Source of the DNA: Pseudomonadota bacterium
Lineage (GTDB): Bacteria; Pseudomonadota; Alphaproteobacteria; Rhizobiales; Xanthobacteraceae
DNA length: 7,573 nucleotides
Assembly (NCBI GenBank): GCA_023387555.1
Contig: JAEWHY010000517.1
Span: 1 to 7,573 of the forward strand
Direction of reading: 5' to 3'
Made by a program: the position numbers and the translations under genes. Positions 1-5,557 of the stretch are shown here, one piece after another (position 1 is the stretch's first letter; every line of letters starts with the position of its first letter). The notes under the pieces are model-generated. The model was not told the DNA's origin, made no database searches, and saw only the letters and a list, made by a program, of their open reading frames with translations.

Positions 1-43
1 ACCCTATACATCGTAGCGCACCATGACCGTCAGGAGCGAAGCA

Positions 44-439
44 ATGGAAATCGTCCGAAGTGGTTCGGTCCCGTCGCAAGCAGGATCTCGTGAGTATTTT
101 ACCGGCTCGGTCCGGATCGATTCACGCTTTCAGCGTGAGGCGCCAGCACGGATCGGCGGCGGAATTGTAACGTTCGAACCGGGAGCGAGAACCGCCTGGC
201 ACACCCATCCCCTTGGTCAGACGTTAATCGTCATTTCCGGGTGCGGTTGGGTACAGACGGAAGGTCGTTCCAAACAGGAGGTTCTCGCCGGCGACATCGT
301 TTGGTTCCCGGCGGGGGAGAAACATTGGCATGGCGCCACAGCAACAACGGCGATGAGCCACATCGCGCTCGCCGAGGCTACAGAAGGGCGGTCGGTGGAC
401 TGGCTCGAACACGTTTCCGAGGAGCAATATCGCGGCTAG
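44..439 (+). CDS. Small cupin protein, (R)-hydroxynitrile lyase-like manganese cupin family
   Basis: A 131-residue single-domain cupin. Cupin motif 1 is seen at residues 45-65 (WHTHPLGQT core) and motif 2 at about 83-97 (GDIVWFPAGEKHWHG). His53, His55, Gln59 and His94 are the expected metal ligands, and His96 and His106 are also present in the pocket region. From memory, the length, the ligand numbering and the C-terminal VDWxEHVxxEQY block closely match the Mn-dependent cupin hydroxynitrile lyases described in acidobacteria. Many family members have no proven substrate, so true cyanohydrin activity is not established. It is probably cytoplasmic, since no signal peptide is seen. The start at 44 is preferred over an in-frame ATG at 23 because AGGAG (32-36) lies 7 nt upstream of it. 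The gene converges on ssuB and is probably unrelated to the sulfonate genes. A stop at 14-16 in another frame could end an upstream gene, but too little is visible to say. Confidence 0.85.
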   Translation: MEIVRSGSVPSQAGSREYFTGSVRIDSRFQREAPARIGGGIVTFEPGARTAWHTHPLGQTLIVISGCGWVQTEGRSKQEVLAGDIVWFPAGEKHWHGATATTAMSHIALAEATEGRSVDWLEHVSEEQYRG

Positions 440-568
440 TCATCGGTCCAAAGGACGCAACTGCCGACGAGAGCGCCCCCGTGATCCAAGGCGCAGCTCG
501 ATTCACGGAGCAATTCACCTCGTTCCGTTGCGCCCCCGGGAGGCTCGGCGGATGCTGGCTGCAAACAG

Positions 569-1399
569 TCAAGCGTCTTCGCCAGCAGCCGCATTCTTGA
601 AGAGATCCCGGAGGATGCGACCTTCAAGCGCGGCAACTTCGGGCGCGCCGCGTTCTCGGGGCCGCGGCAAATCGACGGCGAGATCGAGCGCGATGCGCCC
701 CGCTTCGATCACGAGAACCCGGTCCGCCAGCGTCACCGCCTCTGCGACATCGTGCGTGACCAGCAACGCCGTATAGCCCTGATCGAGCCAGACCCGCTCG
801 AGCAGGCGCTGCATGGAAATGCGCGTCAACGCGTCCAGAGCACCAAGCGGTTCGTCGAGCGCGAGGATGCCGGGCTCACTCACCAGCGCGCGGGCCAGCG
901 CCACGCGCTGCTTCTGCCCTCCGGACAGGATAGCCGGCCAGTCGTCCCGGCGGTCCTCCAGTCCCACTTCGCGCAAGGTTGCAAGGGCGCGCTCCCGCGC
1001 ATCTGCGGACTTACGCTCGGCACCGAGCCCGACTTCAACGTTCGAGAGAACCCTTGCCCAAGGCAGCAGCCTTGGCTCCTGGAACATCACCCGGATATCG
1101 TCGCGGCGCAGCGCAGATTCGCGCTTATCGCCGAACCAGAACGTACCGCTTGTCGGCTTCTCGAGACCGACCAGAAGCCGCAGCAACGTACTCTTGCCGC
1201 AACCGCTTCGCCCAACGATGGTTACGAACTGTCCCGGCTCGATCTTCAAATCGATGCCGCGCAGCACCTCATGCTCGCCGAAAGACTTGTGTAGATTCTC
1301 GACGGTGATAGAGAGCCCGTGCGCCGGCCGGACGGACGGTGCTGCCTTCACCGCGGGTTTGACTGTCGCGACCGGCGGCAGGGTGACATGCTGGTTCAT
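569..1399 (-). CDS. ssuB: Aliphatic sulfonate ABC transporter ATP-binding protein SsuB
   Basis: ATPase subunit that powers sulfonate import at the inner face of the cytoplasmic membrane, partner of SsuC and SsuA. The 276-residue product has all ABC motifs in order: Walker A GRSGCGKST (63-71), Q-loop Gln107 in MFQEPRLLPW, signature LSGGQKQR (158-165), Walker B ILALDE with catalytic Glu183, D-loop GALDA, and switch His216 in VTHD. The MFQEPRLLPW Q-loop is typical of the nitrate/sulfonate/taurine branch. Start chosen at 1399, the ATG 5 nt after the ssuC stop. The open frame continues upstream to 1609, but that part lies inside ssuC in another frame and gives no ABC-like sequence. The N-terminus before the ABC domain (about 30 residues, Pro/Ala/Val-rich) is longer than in E. 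coli SsuB (255 aa). Last gene of the operon. TauB-like specificity is the main alternative, but the adjacent ssuD argues for SsuB. Confidence 0.93.
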   Translation of the reverse strand: MNQHVTLPPVATVKPAVKAAPSVRPAHGLSITVENLHKSFGEHEVLRGIDLKIEPGQFVTIVGRSGCGKSTLLRLLVGLEKPTSGTFWFGDKRESALRRDDIRVMFQEPRLLPWARVLSNVEVGLGAERKSADARERALATLREVGLEDRRDDWPAILSGGQKQRVALARALVSEPGILALDEPLGALDALTRISMQRLLERVWLDQGYTALLVTHDVAEAVTLADRVLVIEAGRIALDLAVDLPRPRERGAPEVAALEGRILRDLFKNAAAGEDA

Positions 1400-1404
1400 G
1401 TGCG

Positions 1405-2190
1405 TCACGCTTTCTGAAAGGCGGGGTGCCAGGACAGACAGAGCCGTTCGAGCAAACGCGCTGCACTGTCTGCCAGCTTGCCGAACAAGGCATAGATGAC
1501 GATGCTGAGCACAACCACATCGACCAGCAGGAACTCGCGGGCCTGCATCGCCATGTAGCCAATGCCGGATGATGCAGCGATCGTCTCCGCCACAATCAGC
1601 GTCAACCACATGATACCGAGCGCATAACGTAGCCCGACGAAAATCGACGGGAGCGCACCCGGAAGGATCACGCGCCAGAACAGCGTCACCGGCGACATCC
1701 CATAAGTGCGGCCCATTTCGACGAGTTGATTGTCGACGGTTCGGATGCCGTGCAGCGTGTTGATGTAGATCGGAAAGAACACGCCGAGCGCGACGAGGAA
1801 GATCTTCGCCTCTTCATCGATTCCGAACCAGAGGATAACCAGCGGGATGAGTGCCAGGTGCGGCACGTTGCGGATCATCTGCAGCGTCGAATCGAGATAG
1901 CGTTCGGAACGCCGCGACAGCCCGTTCGCGAGCCCAAGAACGAAGCCGATCCCACCGCCGATCGCAAAGCCGACGGTCGCCCGCCAGAAACTGACCCAGA
2001 TATTCCTGACCAGTTCTCCGCTGAGCAGGAGTTTCCATCCCGCAGCCAATACTTCGGTTGGTGCGGGCAGGACGCGGACCGGTATGAAGCCGATCATCGA
2101 CAGCACCTGCCAGATCGCGAGGATGGCGAGCGGCAGAACCCACTGCGAGAGCGAACTGAAGCGCCCGCTCTGCTCGGAGGGCGCGCTCAT
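1405..2190 (-). CDS. ssuC: Aliphatic sulfonate ABC transporter permease SsuC
   Basis: Inner-membrane channel subunit of the sulfonate importer, 261 residues, close to the family length. Hydrophobic spans are visible at about 17-36, 72-89, 112-121, 128-148, 185-205 and 222-240. The cytoplasmic EAA-type coupling loop lies at about 158-181 (EMGRTYGMSPVTLFWRVILP, with the conserved Gly) and contacts SsuB. The segment RNVPHLALIPLVILWFG (107-123) is characteristic of SsuC/TauC permeases. The start codon overlaps the ssuD stop as ATGA (2187-2190), indicating translational coupling. No strong Shine-Dalgarno is visible ahead of it. The stop is followed after 5 nt by ssuB. It should accept cargo from SsuA1 and possibly from the second binding protein encoded divergently at 5558-6517 (inference). 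Confidence 0.93.
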   Translation of the reverse strand: MSAPSEQSGRFSSLSQWVLPLAILAIWQVLSMIGFIPVRVLPAPTEVLAAGWKLLLSGELVRNIWVSFWRATVGFAIGGGIGFVLGLANGLSRRSERYLDSTLQMIRNVPHLALIPLVILWFGIDEEAKIFLVALGVFFPIYINTLHGIRTVDNQLVEMGRTYGMSPVTLFWRVILPGALPSIFVGLRYALGIMWLTLIVAETIAASSGIGYMAMQAREFLLVDVVVLSIVIYALFGKLADSAARLLERLCLSWHPAFQKA

Positions 2191-3365
2191 GACTGCGAGG
2201 CCGCCTGTTTGTCGAGCGGGCGATAGTCATTGGCGATGGTCTCTCCGAACGGACCGGTGTTGACCGGGATCGTCCCCGGACTACGATCCTGCGCCAGAGG
2301 CAGAAGCGGAAAGACGAGCTCGGCGAACCGATAGGCCTCCTCGAGGTGCGGGTAGCCCGACATGATGAAGGTGTCGATGCCGATCGCCATGTACTCCTTG
2401 ATGCGGGCCGCCACAGTCTGGGGATCGCCAACGAGCGCGGTCCCGGCGCCGCCGCGAACGAGCCCCACGCCGGCCCAGAGGTTCGGGCTGACTTCGAGCT
2501 TGTCACGCCGGCCGCCATGCAGTTCCGACATGCGACGCTGCCCTTCCGAATCCATGCGCGCAAAAATCTGCTGGGCCTGCGCGATAGTATCATCGCTCAC
2601 ATTCGCAATCAGCTTGTCGGCCGCGCGCCAGGCCTCCTCGTTGGTCTCACGTACGATGACATGCAGCCGGATGCCGAAGCTGAGCTTGCGCCCTTTTTTC
2701 GCCGCGGCTGTTGAAACCCGGCTGACCTTCTCCGCAACCTGGGCCGGAGGCTCCCCCCAGGTCAGGTATTTCTCGACGATACCGGCCGCGACATCGATCC
2801 CTGCATCCGACGATCCGCCAAAGTAGAGCGGCGGCCGCGGGCTCTGTACGGGCTTGAACAGCAAGCGCCCGTCTTCAATTGCGATGTGCTTGCCATGATA
2901 GTCGAGCGTCTGACCCTCGAGCAGGCGTGTATAGACATCGAGGAATTCACGCGTAACGGCGTAGCGTTCGTCATGCGGCAGAAAGATGCCGTCGCCCTTG
3001 TTCTCGACCGGATCGCCTCCGGTCACGACATTGATCAGAAGCCGACCGCCGCTGACGCGGTCGAGCGTCGCTGTCATGCGCGCGGCAACAGATGGCGACT
3101 GCAATCCGGGACGCACCGCAACCAGATATCGCAGCCGCTTCGTGAAGGGGGCAACCGCGGACGCGACGACCCACGAATCCTCGCAGGATCGTCCGGTCGG
3201 CAACAGCACCCCGAAATAACCAAGATCGTCAGCAGCCTGTGCGACCTGGCGCAGATAACAAAAGTCGACCTGCCGGCCGCCCGCCGACGTGCCGAGGTAC
3301 CGACCATCGCCATGGGTCGGAAGGAACCAGAGGACGTTGGCCTGCAACGGTGTCGTGACGGTCAT
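2187..3365 (-). CDS. ssuD: FMNH2-dependent alkanesulfonate monooxygenase SsuD
   Basis: Class C two-component flavin monooxygenase. It uses FMNH2 and O2 to cleave the C-S bond of alkanesulfonates, giving an aldehyde and sulfite in the cytoplasm. At 392 residues it aligns along its whole length with E. coli SsuD with a constant +7 offset, as recalled from memory. His18 (THGDG), Cys61 (GRSCED), Arg233 and His235 (GIRLHVIVRET), Arg304 (GLVRGGAGTA) and Tyr338 (SGYPHLEE) correspond to E. coli His11, Cys54, Arg226, His228, Arg297 and Tyr331, so the known active-site set is intact. The loop around Arg304, which closes over the flavin, is fully conserved. The start overlaps the ssuA stop as ATGA (3362-3365), and GAGGG lies 7 nt upstream. 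The C-terminus, ending in NDYRPLDKQAASQS, resembles E. coli. The partner FMN reductase SsuE is not encoded in the window, so FMNH2 must come from a reductase elsewhere. Confidence 0.97.
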   Translation of the reverse strand: MTVTTPLQANVLWFLPTHGDGRYLGTSAGGRQVDFCYLRQVAQAADDLGYFGVLLPTGRSCEDSWVVASAVAPFTKRLRYLVAVRPGLQSPSVAARMTATLDRVSGGRLLINVVTGGDPVENKGDGIFLPHDERYAVTREFLDVYTRLLEGQTLDYHGKHIAIEDGRLLFKPVQSPRPPLYFGGSSDAGIDVAAGIVEKYLTWGEPPAQVAEKVSRVSTAAAKKGRKLSFGIRLHVIVRETNEEAWRAADKLIANVSDDTIAQAQQIFARMDSEGQRRMSELHGGRRDKLEVSPNLWAGVGLVRGGAGTALVGDPQTVAARIKEYMAIGIDTFIMSGYPHLEEAYRFAELVFPLLPLAQDRSPGTIPVNTGPFGETIANDYRPLDKQAASQS

Positions 3366-4315
3366 GATCCGGCCCTCACCGCATCGGAGATAGTGACCTT
3401 CTTCGGCAGCAACCCGAGATCGAAGAAGGTATCGGCGATATTCTGCTGCTCCTTGATCACCGCCGCATCGATCGGCTTGATTCCGTACGACTGACGCTTC
3501 AGAGCGACTTCGAGCACAGGCACCGGCAAACCGACCGACGGGCTGAGCTGTTCGGCGACCGCCTTGATGTCGCGCTTCGCCCAGGCGTCGACCTCGCTCA
3601 GTTCGGCAAGCAGCACGTCCAAGGCCTTGGCATTTGCATCCACGAAGTCGCGACGGCCGAAATAAAACTGATGGTTGGCGACAATGCCCCTGCCGTCCGC
3701 GAGCGTACGAGCGCCGGTAGCGGCTTCCGCGGCCGCCTGGAATGGATCCCAGATCACCCAGGCATGCACCGATCCGCGCTCGAACGCGGCACGCGCATCG
3801 GCCGGAGCCAGAAAGACGGGCTCAATGTCCGCATACTTGACGCCCGCTTTCTCCAGCGCCTTAACAAGCAGATAGTGAACGTTGGATCCTTTGTTGAGCG
3901 CGACCTTTTTGCCCTTGAGATCCACGACAGACATGATCGGGCTGTTCCTCGGAACGAGGATCGCCTCGCCTTCCGGCGCCGGCGGCTCATGCGCAACATA
4001 AACAAGCGGCGCACCTGCGGCCTGCGCGAAAATCGGCGGCGCTTCGCCGGTGTTGCCGAAATCGATCGCCCCAACGTTCAGCGCCTCGAGAAGCTGTGGT
4101 CCGGCGGGAAACTCCTTCCACTCGACTTTGTAGCCCAGTGGTTTGAGCTTGCCGTCGAGCGTGCCCTTGCTCCTGAGCAGGACGAGCTTGCCGTATTTCT
4201 GAAAGCCAATCCTGACGATCTTGTCCTGCGCTTGCGCCGCCGTAGGCTGCAGCGCCATTGCCGCAAGTGCAAGCGCACCCGCCCCCAAAGCAACGAGCTT
4301 CGACTTGATTGACAT
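3362..4315 (-). CDS. ssuA: Sulfonate ABC transporter periplasmic binding protein SsuA (copy 1)
   Basis: Captures sulfonates in the periplasm and delivers them to SsuBC. The 317-residue product has a Sec signal peptide: basic start MSIKSK, hydrophobic core at about 7-22, and likely cleavage after AAQA near residue 29. Conserved SsuA blocks follow: EFPAGPQLLEALNVG (68-82), GNTGEAPPIFAQAAGA (87-102), DLKGKKVALNKGSN (132-145), PADARAAFERG (171-181) and WVIWDPF (186-192). These match E. coli SsuA closely. The predicted mature protein has no Cys and a single Met (128), a composition suited to synthesis under sulfur starvation. Start set at 4315, with GGAAGGA ending about 8 nt upstream. The frame stays open to 4495, but the extra 60 residues precede the signal peptide and have no family support. 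First recognised gene of ssuADCB. Its stop overlaps the ssuD start by 4 nt. Confidence 0.95.
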   Translation of the reverse strand: MSIKSKLVALGAGALALAAMALQPTAAQAQDKIVRIGFQKYGKLVLLRSKGTLDGKLKPLGYKVEWKEFPAGPQLLEALNVGAIDFGNTGEAPPIFAQAAGAPLVYVAHEPPAPEGEAILVPRNSPIMSVVDLKGKKVALNKGSNVHYLLVKALEKAGVKYADIEPVFLAPADARAAFERGSVHAWVIWDPFQAAAEAATGARTLADGRGIVANHQFYFGRRDFVDANAKALDVLLAELSEVDAWAKRDIKAVAEQLSPSVGLPVPVLEVALKRQSYGIKPIDAAVIKEQQNIADTFFDLGLLPKKVTISDAVRAGS

Positions 4316-4340
4316 ATTGGTCGTCCTTCCGGAATTGGAA

Positions 4341-4547
4341 TTAGAACGTCGGAATGTGCGTCCGGTCGCGATCAAGTTCGCGGTCGGTCTCGCCAGGCGG
4401 CGACATATCGAATGCCGCTTCCGCGCCAGGACGGATTCGCCACAACGAGGGATCGGAATCGTCCCCGGCGCGATCCAGGCAACGGTCGGTCTCACTCAGC
4501 ACCTCCCTGAAAACCGACCTGATGCTTTCCAAGGCCTCTCGCAACAT
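4341..4547 (-). CDS. Possible small leader ORF upstream of ssuA, unknown function
   Basis: A 68-codon ORF on the same strand as ssuADCB, ending 25 nt before the ssuA start. GGAG lies 8 nt before its ATG, a good ribosome-binding site. The product is hydrophilic and rich in Asp, Glu and Arg, with no signal peptide, membrane span or recognised domain. Its N-terminal third (LREALESIRSVFREVL) could be an amphipathic helix, and its C-terminal half is rich in Pro, Asp and Arg. Third codon positions are mostly G or C, as in neighbouring genes. I do not recognise the family. It would be the first gene of the ssu transcript. It could equally be a chance ORF in a GC-rich leader, since other frames here, including two on the opposite strand, are also open. 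Confidence 0.35.
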   Translation of the reverse strand: MLREALESIRSVFREVLSETDRCLDRAGDDSDPSLWRIRPGAEAAFDMSPPGETDRELDRDRTHIPTF

Positions 4548-4600
4548 GACGACAGCTCCGTGGTTTTAGGCGTTTGCAAATCCTGACCAGCTGAATTCGG

Positions 4601-4637
4601 ATTGTCGATAGAATGGATTTTTGATTTTCGGAGCCAA
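4601..4637 (-). promoter_or_regulatory. Weak candidate ssu promoter with LysR-like dyad
   Basis: Reading leftward, TTGGCT (4632-4637) is followed after 17-19 nt by ATTCTAT (4608-4614), a poor -35/-10 pair about 60 nt ahead of the small ORF. The -10-like part falls in an imperfect dyad, ATTGTCGATAGAAT (4601-4614), of the form ATT-N8-AAT, loosely like LysR-family sites. The match is weak and was chosen by eye from AT-rich sequence. Confidence 0.18.
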
Positions 4638-4918
4638 CGAAGAACATCGGGATCGTCTCGAGACAAACGTGCTACGATACGCCCGTCTCAGTCGTATGTT
4701 CTTCTCTCTCATCACAGCTCCAACACATGCGCAGGAAAACAATCAACAATCCTGAATATGTAAGCGGCACGTCAAAACGACCACAGGTCATTCATTCTCC
4801 AGATTCGATTTCGAGACGCATCCGACTGCTGAGGAGGCACGCCCCGTCGAATGTGTTCTTCTTATTTTCGTGCGATCTTCTCTAAGCGCTTGATGAAGAC
4901 GCCGCGGTTGCCTTTCTA

Positions 4919-4935
4919 TCTCTCCGAACGAGAGA
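4919..4935 (+). promoter_or_regulatory. Hairpin over the ribosome-binding region of the hydrolase gene
   Basis: TCTCTC (4919-4924) and GAGAGA (4930-4935) form a perfect 6-bp stem with loop CGAAC, ending 3 nt before the ATG at 4939. The only purine-rich Shine-Dalgarno-like sequence, GAGAGAGA, lies in the 3' arm, so folding would hide it. A weak promoter-like pair, TTGATG (4890-4895) with TTCTAT (4914-4919), lies just upstream. If it is real, the leader would be very short. Confidence 0.3.
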
Positions 4936-4938
4936 GAA

Positions 4939-5556
4939 ATGACCGCAATCGACATCGGCCTTCCCGCAATCATCGTACCGGGTCTCGGCGGCTCCGAACC
5001 GGAGCATTGGCAATCGCTGTTCGAGCGATCTATTCCGAATGCGATACGCTTATCGGGGCTCAACTGGGATCACCCTCAACTGCCCTTATGGACCGACAGC
5101 CTGTTGCGAGCAGTCGAAAGACAGCCCAACAGCGTTCTGATCGCGCATAGTATTGGATGCGCGCTGATTGCGCATGCGGCTCTGCGTCATCGCCATCTCC
5201 CAGTCGCCGGGGCCATGCTGGTTGCACCAGCAGATGTCGACGCATCTCCAATCATTCCGGACTCGCTCCGCAGCTTTGCCGGGATTCCAACGCGGCCGCT
5301 GCCATTTCCCTCAATCGTCGTGGCTAGCTCAAACGATCCCTACATGACCGCAAACCGCGCACGGTTCTTCGCGTCCGCCTGGGGAGCGCAGCTCATTAAC
5401 CTCGGCGCAGCGGGACATATCAACGGCGCGGCGGGCTTCGGCTGTTGGCCGGAAGGCCAACGCATCCTGCGCGAATTCACCGCCCGTCTCGCAGCGCCGG
5501 TTTCCATCCTGTCCAACTCATCCAACTCCTTCTCCCGTCAACCCGAAAGGACCTGA
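4939..5556 (+). CDS. RBBP9/YdeN-family serine alpha/beta hydrolase
   Basis: A 205-residue cytoplasmic alpha/beta hydrolase with no signal peptide. The family N-terminal motif VPGLGGSEPEHWQ (13-25) forms the oxyanion strand and loop. The nucleophile is Ser71 in AHSIGC (nucleophile elbow A-H-S-I-G). Asp133 in SSNDPY and His160 in AGHIN complete the triad. WDHPQLPLW (43-51) is also typical of the YdeN/RBBP9 group. The substrate is unknown: members are usually called predicted esterases or serine hydrolases. The gene ends 1 nt before the second ssuA-like gene, whose ribosome-binding site lies inside it, so the two are very likely co-transcribed and coupled. The context suggests release of a sulfonate or sulfur compound from an ester or amide after uptake (inference). 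The final 20 residues (Ser/Asn-rich) extend beyond the core fold. The start at 4939 is the only ATG that includes the full N-terminal strand. Confidence 0.88.
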   Translation: MTAIDIGLPAIIVPGLGGSEPEHWQSLFERSIPNAIRLSGLNWDHPQLPLWTDSLLRAVERQPNSVLIAHSIGCALIAHAALRHRHLPVAGAMLVAPADVDASPIIPDSLRSFAGIPTRPLPFPSIVVASSNDPYMTANRARFFASAWGAQLINLGAAGHINGAAGFGCWPEGQRILREFTARLAAPVSILSNSSNSFSRQPERT

Positions 5557-5557
5557 A

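Larger units (their letters stand above)
4548..4938. promoter_or_regulatory. Divergent intergenic region holding the promoters of the ssu operon and the hydrolase-ssuA2 unit
   Basis: About 390 bases between two divergent transcription units, noticeably more AT-rich than the genes. It must hold the promoters for both directions. No convincing consensus sigma-70 pair stands out. Features seen are a perfect palindrome GTCTCGAGAC (4655-4664) with a further GTCTC at 4685, an imperfect ATT-N8-AAT dyad at 4601-4614, and a short hairpin just before the hydrolase start. Open frames in this stretch have no family resemblance and are discounted. A LysR-type activator of the CysB/Cbl/SsuR kind would be expected here from other ssu systems, but no regulator gene lies in the window. 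Confidence 0.5.

Noticed and set aside
23..43. Earlier in-frame ATG of the cupin gene
   Set aside because: No Shine-Dalgarno fits it, whereas AGGAG sits 7 nt before the ATG at 44 and the family starts at MEI-x-R.
440..568. Terminator between the convergent cupin and ssuB genes
   Set aside because: Only short or bulged stems (for example GTCC-AAA-GGAC near 450) without T-runs were found. Nothing supportable.
813..1499. Long plus-strand ORF (228 codons) opposite ssuB
   Set aside because: It is antisense to a gene with every ABC motif. The Ser/Arg-rich product is typical of a GC-rich shadow frame.
1400..1609. In-frame N-terminal extension of ssuB to an ATG at 1609
   Set aside because: The extra 70 codons lie inside ssuC in another frame, read as Cys/Arg-rich sequence without family resemblance, and precede a natural start 5 nt after the ssuC stop.
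1814..2593. 259-codon minus-strand ORF spanning the ssuD/ssuC junction
   Set aside because: It is an Arg/Ser-rich out-of-frame reading of ssuD and ssuC, both strongly supported.
4316..4495. In-frame N-terminal extension of ssuA to an ATG at 4495
   Set aside because: It would place 60 unrelated residues before a clear signal peptide. The ATG at 4315 has a good ribosome-binding site.
4221..4586. Plus-strand ORF across the ssuA start and leader region
   Set aside because: It is mostly antisense to the SsuA signal peptide and the small leader ORF, has no ribosome-binding site of note and no domain.
4788..5063. 91-codon minus-strand ORF overlapping the start of the hydrolase gene
   Set aside because: It is antisense to the well-supported hydrolase N-terminus, and its product has no recognisable domain.
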